Translations under genes and position numbers: made by a program
Notes under the pieces: generated by a model
Told to the model about the DNA's origin: nothing
The model's input: only the letters and a program-made list of their open reading frames with translations
The model's database searches: none
Source of the DNA: Cryptomeria japonica
Taxonomy: Eukaryota > Streptophyta > Pinopsida > Cupressales > Cupressaceae
Direction: 5' to 3'
NCBI RefSeq assembly: GCF_030272615.1
Contig: NC_081405.1
Span: 27,048,272-27,112,271 of the forward strand
DNA length: 64,000 nucleotides
In this document: positions 32,590-44,674 of the stretch, in pieces
Position numbering within the stretch: position 1 is the stretch's first letter
Layout: each line of letters opens with the position of its first letter

Positions 32590-34190
32590 TTATTCTTTCA
32601 TTGTCTTACTCTTCCCATTTGATTTGCAATGTGTTTCAAGAAAAGGTGGAAAAAAAGATTGAGGAATGATAGTTCTAACCACATTGGATATTCCAATTTA
32701 GACCTAATTTAGAGTGGAAGTTGAAAATCACATTCTTGAAGGTAGCTAATCTTTTCATAGATAACTTAGGAATTATTTTGCAAAGTTGCTTAACCACGTT
32801 TAGGGGAAGTGAACATGAAAGGTATATATAAACACCCAATACCTTTAATGGACTCTCTAAACCAACCATGACTCTCTTAATTTTAGTATACACATTTGTA
32901 TAAGTCTTTCTCAAATGGAATCCCTCTTCAAAAAATAAGAACAAAAGGTCTAGTTTGATAATTAAAATGACACTATGATATCATCGGGGATAATATGAGT
33001 ACAAATATCACCTTGCTAAGAGCTTCTTGCATCAATGTCTTTATTGATGGCATCCTCCTTAAGATTTCTATGATGGAGATACCTTCTCTAGATCTATTAG
33101 AAGGAGTAGACATTTTAGGAGTAGGAGGTTCAATGTTTATGAGGGTTTCAATGATAGAGTAAAAAAATTGAAGCAAGGTGATGAACAATAGATAAGTGGG
33201 AGTTTTCAAATGAGATTAGCTAGAGTTAAGGTTGACACTAATTGTTGACAGATATGGGGAGAGAGCAATGCCCATATTAGAGGCAAGTTATTCCTTGGAA
33301 CACTCACTTCAACCACATTGAAATCTCTTACTTTTTCTCTCACCACTAAGTAATACGGGTTGAGCATTATCGAATCATTAGCAAACTTGTCTATATTTTT
33401 CTTGCACTATATCACTCTTTCTATTTTGTTTGCAATGCGTTTCAAGAAAAGGTGGAAAGAAAGATTAAGCAATGGTGTCTCTAACCACATTGGATGTTCA
33501 AATTTAGACATACTCTAGGGTGAAATTTGAAATCACATGCTTGGAGATAGCTAATCTTTTCTTCTATGACTTAGGAGTTATCTTGAAAAGTTGATTGAAG
33601 GCTATATATCCACACCCAAGCCCTCTAATAGACTCTATAAACCAACCATGACTATCTAACTTTGAGTATACACATTTGTAGAAGTGTTGCTCATATGAGA
33701 TTCCTCTTCAAAAAAAGAGAATGAAAGATCTAGTTTAAAAATTAAAAAATGGCATTTATGATATCATCAGAGAGAATAAAAGTAAAAGTATCACCTTGTT
33801 GATATTTTCTTGAATCAATGCCTTTATTGACAACCTCCTCCTTGAGAGTGCTATGTTGGATGATGCCTTATTTAGATCCATTAGATGGAGTAGACATTTT
33901 AGGAGTAGAAGGTTCAAAACTATGAGGGTTTCAATGATAGAGGAAGAAATTGAAGCAAGATGATCAATAATAGAATAGGAGGAGTATTCAAATGGGGTAG
34001 TTTAGGGATAAGGTTGACATCAATGAAAGACAAATGTGGGAAGACCACAATGCCCATATTAAAAGCATATTATTCCTTGGAGAACACACTTCAACCTTCA
34101 ACCTTCAACCCCATTTAAATCTCTTACTTTTTCGTTTACCACTAAATAATTTGACTTGAACACCATCCAACCACTAATAGATTTTATAAA
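32590..34190. repeat. Diverged 0.8 kb tandem duplication with a shared minus-strand reading frame
   Basis: Two copies, about 32590-33400 and 33400-34190 (period 790-806 bp), align along their length, for example at GTTTCAAGAAAAGGTGGAAA, CACATTGGAT, ACCAACCATGACT and GGAGTAGACATTTTAGGAGTAG. On the minus strand both encode PKMSTPSN(R/G)S(R/K) followed by LKE(D/E).(I/V)NK.ID and, in a shifted frame in copy 1, QGD....I..DDII. Copy 1 has TAG where copy 2 has Gln before QGD. I do not recognise the protein. It may be a duplicated piece of an old mobile element. Confidence 0.75.
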
Positions 34191-36021
34191 TACAAAAGAA
34201 GAATAAAAATATAAAACTTTTGAAAATACATAATTAAAAAAAATGAAAAATAATTTACAAACATTCAAAAACTAAAATAACATAAAGCTTTATTTGCAAT
34301 TATATTCAAATCATAGATAGAAAGTAAAATGGATTTACACCATTGATTATGACAGAGGAATTAGAAAAGGTGGAGATTAACTAGAGTTAAGAAACACACA
34401 AAATTGGCTCAATTGCATGGCTATCCTATGTGGGGGAGAATCTCACTATGAGTTAAGTGTATGGGCAAATGCCACGTTTAGATCTGTCAATGTGAACATG
34501 ACCCCTTAAATGGTCTGTCTTTACACCTAAGCATTTTGGACCACTTATAAATATATAAAAAAATAAAATTCAAAAGCCAAATTTGTCTTTAATACTAGGG
34601 AAGGAGGATTTTTTACGTTGATTTCAAACGAAGCTTTTCACACTATCTCGTTATGTGTTGACATCATATGAGCCAAACCAACGATCAAATAAGGTTGGCT
34701 CATAAAATATAATATGATATCCAACTCAATTCCTTAAAAAAAAATTAAAAAATTATTATATATTATAATATGTTTCTTGTCATTTTTTTTGATATTTTTA
34801 AAGAAGGAAACAAATAAAAAGGCGTTAGGTGGCAATAATAGTAGTGGAGGGGTAGGAAGATGAACTTAGTTGTCTAGTTTTTTCTATACATCAGCGATAT
34901 CTAGTATTTACAAGATGGTCTTGTCCATCGTCATTGTTTTCTTTACAAAAATGAAATATTGAGATTTATATAAGAAGTTCATTAAATTTGATTATAATAT
35001 GTTACTTGTCATCTTTCATATATTTTAAACTATTTATGACAAAACAAGGTTGACAGAGGAATTTATATGAAAAGTAACCTACCATCAATAGACCTCCATA
35101 GTCTAATCTCAAGTTTTCAACTTAAAAAATTGATAAATTCAATCAAAACTAAAAATGAAAGAGACAATAAAACATTTAGATGTCATAAAGAGACAATAAA
35201 ACATTTAGATGTCATAAAGTGTCATCAACCACAATCTAGAACTTTATACCTATTTAGAATAAGTAACTAGTCAAACAGAGAAAATCATAGCTAGGAAACA
35301 AGTACTTTCCAACAAAATATATGTAGTGAGTGTGGTAAATGGTCTCATTTTCAAAGGATTGAAAGTAAAAAGTCAACATGTTATTTGTTGTTTAAAATTT
35401 CAGATGCTACAAATAACAAAGAATGTATATATCATCTCTATTGAATGCATATATCCTCTCAAAAACTAATTAGAGATGTATAATATATAATTATGTAAAT
35501 TTATTGAATTTGATAATAAAATGTGCTCTCTCATAAAATGTACTATATAATGAATGCCATTTTTTCGTGATCACAACTTAATTTATGACATCTTAAATTA
35601 AGGCATCAAATAGAATCGAAGGATTCTTTTAAAGGTAATCAATTATAAGAACGCTCTCCTAAAAAAAGAAAAAGATAAAACACTAATTATAATTCTTCTT
35701 TATAACCTTGGCTTAGAGAACTGTAAAATAATCTCTAAGAGAATTACTAGATTTATCTTCTCTTAATGTTTTTAAAATATAAATACATAAAATGGAGAAT
35801 AATTTTATTTAATATAAATTGGTATTATAAATAATCATAAAATTAATGTTCAAAATTTTGTAATCGTTGAAAGTGTTGTTACATCCTTTATCTTATAGTG
35901 TGCATAAAGATACATGTAGTTGGCTTGGAATAGCATAATCATTCATTAGGTTATATGATCATTAGTTTAATGTTTAATAGGTAGTCAGGTTAACTTGGGG
36001 AACTTCCATGACATAAGTATT
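34191..36021. other. AT-rich spacer with a 29-bp tandem duplicate
   Basis: No gene recognised. At 35160-35218 a 29-bp unit (GAGACAATAAAACATTTAGA...) occurs twice in exact tandem. The right end of the spacer abuts direct repeat X. Confidence 0.5.
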
Positions 36022-37072
36022 GTCATCACATTGTGAATTTTATTATGTGTTAAGACATTTAGCAATTTTCCCCTTCAAAGTGACTAACCTCAAGCATTTG
36101 TAGATTTTTTTTTTTATCATATTAATCTATTGTGCAAGTTATTGCATTGCAAGTGGTGTTAGTGTGTGATCTTGATATCTAGAAAGAAAGAAACAAGGTT
36201 ATTTTTTAAATTATTTTTGAGGTTAGATCATGAATTACATATTTCTCACAATTTAAAAAAAAAATTGGAGGAATTATTAAGGACATACTAAAGTTACCAT
36301 AGTCTATGTTTATTATCATGTGGCTCGTATATTTGGAGTTATAGTGAAATTAGTGATTCTAAAATAAGAGTTTCTACAATATTAGTTGTGAAGCTATTTC
36401 AAAGAAGCTATTGCAAAATAAGACTTTTTACAAAATTCACTACAAAGGTTGCAAATCATCAAATTCGTGAGACAGTTTTTTCAAAGTGAGCTCCAAGTAA
36501 AGGTAAGTTCCAATAATAATTTTACCACATTTTGATTCGTTCTAAAAAAGTTGTTTTGATTTGTTTTGAACAAGTATAAAAACTAATTTTGAAGGTGATG
36601 GTGACACAAACTAGGGTCATGGAAAGAATTCCTGCACAATAAGAAATATCTTAACAAAAACATATAAACTTAGAGTTAGAACAACATTTCAATTATGATA
36701 TAGCGTTTGTCCTCCCTCAGGATAATCCTTTTTTTTTAATCAATCATAGCTATTGTGGAGGTGGGAACACTAACACGAAGTTTCACTTAGGCAAGCCCCT
36801 ATATAACACAACCATTTTTTCTTGTTTTCATGTGTTCAGGTTCAAATTCGACAATAGAGGAGGCTACATGAGTGTAGAGAAGACTATTATAGATAGCTCC
36901 AGACTTAGGACATGCACATATCCCTGGACTAGAGTGCCCTCCTATTATGCCCTGCATACTCGCCCCATACATTTTTTGCTCAGAAATGTGGGTCCCCCTT
37001 TTTTGCTTTTGTTTTCCCTCCTGTTTTTGTTTCCACTTTGTGTTTCTTTTGTTTTCACTTCGAAGTTTCTTT
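36022..37072. repeat. Direct repeat X, left of element C (1,051 bp)
   Basis: Starts GTCATCACATTGTGAATTTT and ends ...CGAAGTTTCTTT immediately before the 5' LTR of element C. A second copy (X', 55997-57047) begins immediately after the 3' LTR. The two differ at about 28 positions by eye (near 2.7%). X includes a TATA-like CCCCTATATAACAC (about 36797) and a short open frame (MFRFKFDNRGG...), which I do not regard as a gene. Confidence 0.92.
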
Positions 37073-37656
37073 TGTCACAACCCTCCTTTATCACTTTTTG
37101 ATTTGATACAATTCTATTATAATTTTGGTTGAGCTATCGAAAATGATTGAATAAATATTATAAAAGAATAAATAATGGACCCACACACACACTTGGAGAA
37201 TATAATTCAAAAGGCATTATTTATTTTTATTTTTATTCCCAATTATAGCACATGTTGTAGGAGGAATTAGAAGCTTCTAGAGGAATCTTCAATACCTTGC
37301 ATGTAACTCCCCCACTAGGATTTTAATCAATTTTGCATGAGTCCAATATTGGAAAAGAATCTCATTCTTAATTAATTTCTCTAGATAGTGGAATTAAGGG
37401 ATTTTTCCTATATATTGTATGCAAGTTTTCAAAAGAAGGAGTTGGTTATGCCTTGAAGAAAGTTTTCTCAAATAGTTTGTTTGTTTTAGTAGTCATATTT
37501 TTCATTTTTGGAGAATAGTTAAGTTTGTTTTGAAGAATTTTTCCAAGCTTGCAAGGAAGAATCAAGGAAGGCTAGGCTTGAAGATTTGGAGAGGATTCTA
37601 CATCAAGCTTCAAGTATCCAGGTTCTCCTCTTTTTATTATATTTCTTGTGTTATTC

Positions 37657-38390
37657 ATTTCTTTCCTATGAGCAAATCTTGTTTTGAATGAATTAATTTC
37701 TCTTGTATGAAAATCTGTTTTCCTGAGAATGAAACTAAATGGGAATAAAGATTTATTTCAAATCTTGTTATTTTGTTCTATCCATTTCTTTCCTATGAGC
37801 AAATCTTGTTGTGAATGAATTAATTTCTCATGTATGAAAATCTGTTTTCCTGTGAATGAAACTAAATGGGAATAAAGATTTATTTCAAATCTTGTTATTT
37901 TGTTTTATTCATTTCTTTCCTATGAGCAAATCTTGCTGTGAATGAATCAATTTCTCATGTATGAAAATCTGTTTTCCTGTGAATGAAACTAAATGGGAAT
38001 AAAGATTTATTTCAAATCTTGTTATTTTGTTTTATTCATTTGTTTCCTATGAGCAAATCTTGCTGAATGAAACTAACTGGGAATAAAGATTTATTTCAAA
38101 TCTTGTTATTTTGTTTTATTCATTTCTTTCCTATGAGCAAATCTTGATGTGAATGAATCAATTTCTCATGTATGAAAATCTGTTTTCCTCTAAATGAAAC
38201 TAAATGAGAGTAAAGATTTATTTCAAATCTTGTTAGTTTGTTTTATTCATTTCTTTCCTATGAGTAAATCTTGCTGTGAATAAATTGATTTCTCATGTAT
38301 GAATAAATTAACTTCTCTGTGAATGAAACTTATTAGGAATAAAGATTAATTTCAAATCTCATTTCCTGTTTTAATTCTTTTTTTCCTGTG
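37657..38390 (+). repeat. 127-bp tandem array in the 5' LTR
   Basis: Units begin TATGAGCAAATCTTG at 37667, 37794, 37921, 38048, 38132 and 38259: spacing 127, 127, 127, 84, 127. The fourth unit has an internal 43-bp deletion. Unit cores include TGAATGAAACTAAATGGGAA and AAAGATTTATTTCAAATCTTG, the latter containing an inverted repeat (AGATTTATTTCAAATCT). Confidence 0.93.
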
Positions 38391-39044
38391 AGTAATGTGA
38401 ACAAGAATAAATAAATAAATTTCTCCAGTAAGAAATTTTGTTTTCTTATGAATTAAACTTATTGGGAAGAAAGATTAATTACAGATCTTGTTTTCTTGTT
38501 TCTTTTCTTTCCTGGGAGTAAATCTTACTGCGAATAAAAATAAATAAATTAAAATTATCATGTTTTCCTGTGAATAAAACTTACTGTAAGAATCTTGAGG
38601 TCTTCAGGCGAAAATCATTCAAATGAAAATCTCTTCCTTTGATTTTTAAATCTATTCATATGTACCCAGACTTATTTAAATCTTGAGAGTAAATCCATTT
38701 CTTTTTTTTCCTCTCTTAATATTGATTTGATCTTCTTAAAACCTTTAATTAATTCATTCCTCCATGACCTGGCTGTCATGAGAGAAATTTTATAAAAATC
38801 TCCTCTTGTTGTATTGCTTGCCTCAATTTCAAGCACAATGTATTTATTTTGGGGGCTCAAACAATTTTCTCTATTATCCTTCATACCTGTGAGTAGATTC
38901 TTATTTTTTATATTTTTTTTAATAACATTTTTATATACCCCCTCTTAAATTGTTAATAAAACTGGAATAAAAATAAAAATAAAAAATAAAACAAAGTAAG
39001 TTTTTTTTGCTCACATAATAATAATGTTAAACGGTCAACGCATA

Positions 39045-39230
39045 AGGGAGGCGAAGTTAATGTAACCGCTGGGGAGTGGTACCCTCCACTACCCCTGCGG
39101 TCACTGTTACGGCAGTGGCTGCAGAGGGAGCAGAGGGGCCCACGGTGTCCCCTCATCCCTGCGGGCCTGCACCTGCATGACCGTAGGGGTGATGGGACCC
39201 ATGGCCCCCACTCCCCATTTGGCAACTAAA
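39045..39230. repeat. GC-rich block inside the LTR
   Basis: About 180 bp of GC-rich sequence in otherwise AT-rich DNA, with AGTGG/CCACT and CTGCGG/CCGCAG-type inverted words. The minus strand is open for 90 codons (from 39225), but the translation is Arg/Pro/Ser-rich and without recognisable domain. The other LTR has the same block at 53925-54113. It may be a small element captured by the LTR. Confidence 0.6.
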
Positions 39231-40875
39231 ACTTAAATTCGTAATCCTTTTTTTTTTCTTACTTAGATTTTTTTTAATATATTAAATTTGCAAATGAGAT
39301 TTTGTTAATGTTTTTTTTTCTTTAAATTAGATTTTAGTTTAGTGAAGTTAAACTTAGAGAAATTTATAAATAATTTGGATCATTGTTATCTAATACCACC
39401 AAATCAATCTTAGTAAATTTATAATTGTGAATTAAATTATATCAAATTTTATAATTGGAATCTTTCAATTTATTTGAGATTTATTTGGTTACTCAGTTGG
39501 AATTTTAGGTTCATTTAAAACAATTAAGTCATATTATTATGATTTGATCCAAACTAATTGCTCATTTTGAACTAGTAACACTATAATTAATTATTCTCGT
39601 GATAGAAGTAAACGTTGATTAATTTTGCATGTAAATGACACTATTTTTGCATCATACGAATTACTTATATATTAATTTGCAGTCATTGATGAGCAAGTTA
39701 CATTTCCATCATCTTCATGCAAGTTACACGTTTTAATATGTGAGTTCATAATTGTCATTATCATGCAATTATATATTAAATAGTTTAGCTGTAGAAGAAT
39801 GGTATTTTTATCAAGTGGTACTTGAATGCCATCGAAGTAGTTGTTTCAATTAATTAAACTTTGCAATGTCTAATTATGTACATTCATTTCATAATTGTTT
39901 TCAAGCATGATGTTTTTCATAGCTTCTTAGTTAGAAAACTAAATAAAGGAAGTCGGAAAACCAAAACCTAGCAGCATTCGGTATATACAGTGCCTTTGGG
40001 TCACGCTTACGGGTAATGCCGTCGTGTTGAACTACTGCACTTAATGCCTAATAAAGCTACATCAACGACGTTTGTGGCATCGTCCCTATAAATCATCGGG
40101 GAGTAATAAGGGACACTTGGAAGTTAAAATCCAAGGGGCCGGTAATCCCCCTTGGATCGATAATCTAATAAGATAATCCTTAAATGATTTTACATCCGCT
40201 GAGTTAAACCATAGTAAATCCCCTTAAGGTTGATTGAGTGAAATGATTTTATGAAATTGATTAAGCTTGAAGAGCTGTTGTTGATTGACAATTTTGTCAA
40301 GGGTGACGCTTATGATAGGTATTAAGATCTAGTTGTTTTAGGCCACAGGCAATAGGCCATCTTGAGCCTTTGCTTAAATGCTACCACCGTGGGTAGCAAC
40401 CACAGAGAAACTGTCTGGGACATTGACCCTAGAAAGGGTTGCATACCCACTAATCAGTTTACATCAAACCATAGAGTAGAAAATAGAACTACATACTTTA
40501 CGCCTTGATCCCATGCCGAAACAGGTATGTAGGCAGTCTTGGGACGGAGTTGTCCCTAGTATTCAGGCGTTCGTGGGTGGGGTCTAGGTTTGGTAAGAAG
40601 AAGGATTGAGGAGAATCCTAACTTGAAAGATAAGTATAATAAAAGGAAAATGGTAATTCAACGCATACTCGGAAGGAATCTCATATGGATTCGCTTGACT
40701 TCCTAAGGCTTTAAGCCAAATTCCAAGGTGGAATTCAAGCTTGTATTATGTTATTTTGATTTCTCCTAAGGACGGCGACCTCGATGCACTCCTATTAGAA
40801 GAGTGTAGTACTTAGTGAGTGACTCAGGACCCGAATGGTCTCGATGAGTCTAAGTCTCTTGCCAGAGCACCTCCT

Positions 40876-41032
40876 ATCCCAATTGGATAGATGCCTACCC
40901 CATATGGGTAGATGCCTATCCCGTATTGGATAGATGAAACCTTCTGCTCCGTATGAACATATGCCTAACCCGTATGGTTAGATGCTCATCTCGGATTGAT
41001 GAATGCCTAATCCTAATGGATGGATGCCTAGA
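40876..41032 (+). repeat. Minisatellite of about 20-bp words near the LTR end
   Basis: Roughly eight imperfect units of the form (T)GGATAGATGCCTAxCCCGTA(T), visible as GATAGATGCCTACCCCATAT, GGTAGATGCCTATCCCGTAT and so on. Repeated in the 3' LTR at 55753-55910. Confidence 0.88.
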
Positions 41033-41121
41033 GTATGCAATTGAATCAAACACAAATGATTAAAGTAAAAAAAAAAAAGTGGTCAAATTTTGTTGTGTTA
41101 AGTATAGTGCGTTATTACATG

Positions 41122-41133
41122 TGGTATCAAAGC
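41122..41133 (+). other. Primer binding site of element C
   Basis: TGGTATCAAAGC two bases after the LTR end, one base from the initiator tRNA-Met complement TGGTATCAGAGC. This defines the LTR end at 41119. Confidence 0.9.
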
Positions 41134-41269
41134 AAAGGTTCAAATATAGGCCTTGTGCTCACTTCAATTTACACAACTAAGGGAATGTTTTGCAATGGTA
41201 CAAATTAAATTTTAAAAATCTAAAATCAAGAACTAACTACATAATTTAACTTTCAGGTAAAACCCTAGG

Positions 41270-42590
41270 ATGACTAGAGGAAGAGGAAGAGGAAGGGGTA
41301 ACGGAAGACGTACTACCACTAGGAGACAAAGGGAAGCTAATCATGAAGAAAACCATGAAGAAAACCATGAGGAAGACCATGAAGGGGATCAACATAACCC
41401 AAGGAATAATGAAGATGGGTTTGAGGCTATAATCAACCTTCTAACCGAACAAAGGGATAAAATCAACTTCCTGGAGCAATCAATGCAGGACCTTAGGGCA
41501 AGACAGAATGACATTGAAAATCAAAGTGGTACTGAAAATGGGAACCTTGGTAGCAATCAGGGGAATATGATGGGAAATAGAAAAGAAAATAACATATTGG
41601 AACTCTCTAAGGATTTGAAGAAACTCACCCCTCCTAAGTTCAATGGGAGGCAAATTGGTGAAGGAGCTGAGAATTGGTTAAATGAAATGGAAAAGTATTT
41701 TCAACTAAGAGATTTTAGCGAAACATCCAAGGCCTTATGGGGTTCCTATCAACTCATAGGGGAGGCAGCTAGTTGGTGGACCAACACCAAGGAGCAAAAT
41801 GGGTATAGAAGGGATACGATCACATGGGATCAATTTGTTCACCACTTTCGAAAAAGGTGGCTCCCTCAATTGTTCTTTGATGAGAAGGTGACAGAATTCC
41901 ATAATCTACGTCAAGGGCCCCTATCAGTCCAACAATATTGGGATAAGTTTGCCAAATTGCCTAAGTACGTACCAATGTACCATAAAGATGAAGAAGGCTA
42001 AGCGAGGAAGTTCATTTTGGGACTAAATACCAACATAGGGGCAGAGGTTGACATGCATGGACCCAAAAACATGAACGAAGTACTTGAAAAGTCCCTAAGG
42101 CAAGAGAGGAAGATTCAAACACTAGCAGGGCAGAACTATAATGGGAACCACTCTTTTAAAAGGAAGTAGGAATTCAAGGGGAACACTAACTTCAACAAAA
42201 GTCAAAGGAATAATTCTTCCGAAAGAAGGCCACCCCCAAATCAATATCAGAGGAATGGAAATAATAATAATAATAGGGGCAATAATAATAGAGGCAACTA
42301 TAATAGGAATGACCAACAAAACAGGATAACTTATCCACCCAGGGCCAATGAAACAAGGAATGATCCCCCTAGCAATCAAGGCAGGAGGGGTCCTCCAAGT
42401 GGATGCTTTATGTGTGGGGGAAACCATTTTGCTAGAGAGTGTCCTAGGATGCAAGGTCAAATTAGGGCCAATCAACCCCAACAAGGACCCCAACAAAGGA
42501 TTCATGCAACAGTTAGAAACTGAAGAGCAAGATGCTAGAATGTTCCTGTGGAAACTTCAGGTACACTGTTTGAACAACCAATTTCAATTC
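41270..42590 (+). pseudogene. gag: gag of element C
   Basis: ATG at 41270, 136 bp after the PBS, starts an Arg/Gly-rich N-terminus (MTRGRGRGRGNGRRTTTRRQ) followed by a short tandem peptide repeat NHEE(N/D)HEE. The capsid fold (PPKFNGRQIGEGAENWLNEM, ASWWTNTKEQ, WDQFVHHFRKRWLP, LRQGPLSVQQYWDKF) is that of the Retrotrans_gag family. An in-frame TAA at 41999-42001 and a TAG near 42168 interrupt it. The Asn-rich segment and the zinc knuckle CFMCGGNHFARECP (CX2CX3HX4C, the usual chromovirus form) lie at 42390-42450. Two further stops near 42510-42540 separate it from protease. Confidence 0.88.
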
Positions 42591-43919
42591 TAATTGACAC
42601 TGGGTCATCTGAATGTTTCATCTCACCTGAATTAGTAAGCAAATATGCATTAAAAGTTAATCAAATGGAGTCATCATGGACGGTTCAATATGGGGATAAG
42701 GCAACTAGGGAAGTAACTAAGTGTTTGCCGAGGGCAAGGGTACAATTTCCTGAGTTTGAAACAAGAGTAGATCTCTTTGTGGCACCCCTAGGATTATATG
42801 ATGTAATTATTGGAATGAATTGGTTAAAAGATCATCAGGCTAATGTAGATTGCTATAACAAAGTTGTTGAATGCTTGGATGATGGGGGGGAAAGGGTCAA
42901 AATCCAAGGAAAGTTTAACCCCATTAATATAGAAACCATATTAGCCATGCAATTAAAGAAGGCAAGAAGAAGAGGAGGCCTAATCTATATGGTTGAAATT
43001 GATGAAGGAAAAGAGGAAAATACCCCAACCCTTGAAAATACCCCTTTCTTACAAGAATTCAAGGATGTATTTCCAGAAGAATTACCCGACTTGCCCCCTA
43101 AAAGGAAATTTGACTTTTCTATCGACATACTACCGAGAGCTGAACTAGAATCAAGGGCACCTTACCGAATGAACACAACTGAATTACAAGAGCTCAAAAT
43201 GCAATTAGAGGAACTCTTAGCTAAGGGATTAATAAGGCCAAGTGTATCACCATGGGTAGCACCAGTCTTATTCGTTAAGAAGAAGGATGGAACCTTAAGG
43301 CTATGCATCGACTATAGGATGTTGAACAAGGTCACAATAAAGAATAGGTATCCCTTACCTCGAATAGAGGATCTTTTTGACCAAATGAAAGGAGCAACAA
43401 TTTTCTCGAAGATAGACCTCCGATCAGGATATCATCAACTCAGAATTAAGGAGGAGGACATTCTGAAGATAGTTTTCAGGACTAGATATGGGCATTATGA
43501 ATTCACAGTAGTTCCTTTTGGTGTAACCAATGCCCCAGCTACATTTATGAACCTAATGAATAGTGTACTCCATGACTACTTGGACAAATTTGTTTTGGTA
43601 TTTCTGGATGACATATTGATTTACTCTAGGAATGAGGAGGAACATTTAGTACACCTACAAATTGTTTTGCAAAGGTTGAGGGAACATAAGTTATATGGGA
43701 AACTATCAAAATGTGCCTTCTTCGAGGAAAAGATTCACTACCTTGGGCATATAATATCAAAGGAAGGAATAGCAGTTGATCCAGATAAGATAAAGGCAAT
43801 AGTAGAATGGCTGATCCCTAAAAATGTTTCAGAGGTAAGAAGCTTTATGGGGCTAGCGGGGTACTATAGGAGGTTTGTGGAAGGATTCTCTAAGATAGCA
43901 AACCCCATCACCTCATTAT
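42548..43919 (+). pseudogene. pol: protease and reverse transcriptase of element C
   Basis: One open frame of 457 codons. Protease: [18 protein letters not shown] (active-site DTG) and [68 protein letters not shown] (first catalytic Asp), [33 protein letters not shown] (FLDD, second and third Asp), then [11 protein letters not shown] and [13 protein letters not shown]. All RT catalytic residues are present. The frame ends at a TAG (43919-43921) between [10 protein letters not shown] and RKGKRFVW, where neighbouring elements have an uninterrupted RT/RNase H junction. Confidence 0.95.
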
Positions 43920-43939
43920 AGAGGAAGGGTAAAAGGTTT

Positions 43940-44674
43940 GTGTGGACAGAACAAAGTGATAAGGCATTCCAAATTTTGAAAGGGAAACTAACTTCAACAC
44001 CCATTCTAAAAGTACCAGATACGAATGGACACTTCACAGTTGTAACTGACACTTCTATTGAAGGTTTAGGAGGAGTACTTGTCCAAGATGAAGGGGTAGT
44101 AGCTTACGAATCCAGGAAGCTGAAGACTCATGAAGTTAATTATGCACCCCATGACTTAGAGTTAGCAGCGATTATGCATGCCCTACAGAAATGGAGACAC
44201 TTCTTACTAGGGAAGCCCTTTGAGTTAAAGTCAGATAACCAAGGACTAAAGTACATCTTTACCCAACCCCACTTAAATGCTAGACAAAGAAGGTGTTTAG
44301 AGTTTCTAAGTGAATATGATTTTGAAATTGAATATATTAAGGGGAAGGAAAATAGGGTGGCAGATGCTTTAAGTAGGAGGAGACACTTGATGACTATAGC
44401 AACATTCAAAACTTCTTTCAAAAGGCAAGTAATGGATGAGCATGGACATGACCCATGGTATGAGCAAGTCAAATTGACTTTAGAATATGATCCAACCGAT
44501 CCTAAGGTTGAAGGGTATACATTAGATGAAGATGGATTGCTTAGATACAATAATAGAATCTATATTCCTAATTCAAGAGACTTAAGGGAAGTAGTCTTGT
44601 TGGAGGCTCATAATGCCCCTTACTCAAGGCACCCGGGAGTTAACAAACTTTACGCAGATCTAAAGAAGTTATAA
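43940..44674 (+). pseudogene. RNase H and integrase zinc-finger start of element C
   Basis: Frame-compatible with RT after the TAG. It contains FTVVTDTSIEGLGGVLVQD (RNase H first Asp), YAPHDLELAAIMHALQKWRH (catalytic Glu) and LKSDNQGLKYIF (Asp), and ends KGKENRVADALSRRR. The integrase N-terminus follows: HNAPYSRHPGVNKLYADLKK. A TAA at 44672-44674 replaces the Tyr expected before FWQGM. RNase H itself looks intact. Confidence 0.9.

Larger units (their letters stand above)
37073..41119 (+). repeat. 5' LTR of element C (4,047 bp)
   Basis: Begins TGTCACAACCCTCCTTTATC and ends GCGTTATTACA, directly followed by the PBS. It contains a 127-bp tandem array, a GC-rich block and a minisatellite of about 20-bp words, described separately. 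The start is confirmed by the identical sequence after the PPT at 45930. Confidence 0.95.

Noticed and set aside
36832..37101. Short open frame MFRFKFDNRGG... spanning repeat X into the LTR (and 56807-57118)
   Set aside because: It runs across the X/LTR junction, so it cannot be an original gene; the translation is low-complexity and hydrophobic because of T-rich sequence.
38953..39225. Open minus-strand frame of 90 codons in the GC-rich block (and 53781-54113)
   Set aside because: Arg/Pro/Ser-rich composition follows from GC content, there is no domain, and it lies inside an LTR. Described as a repeat block only.
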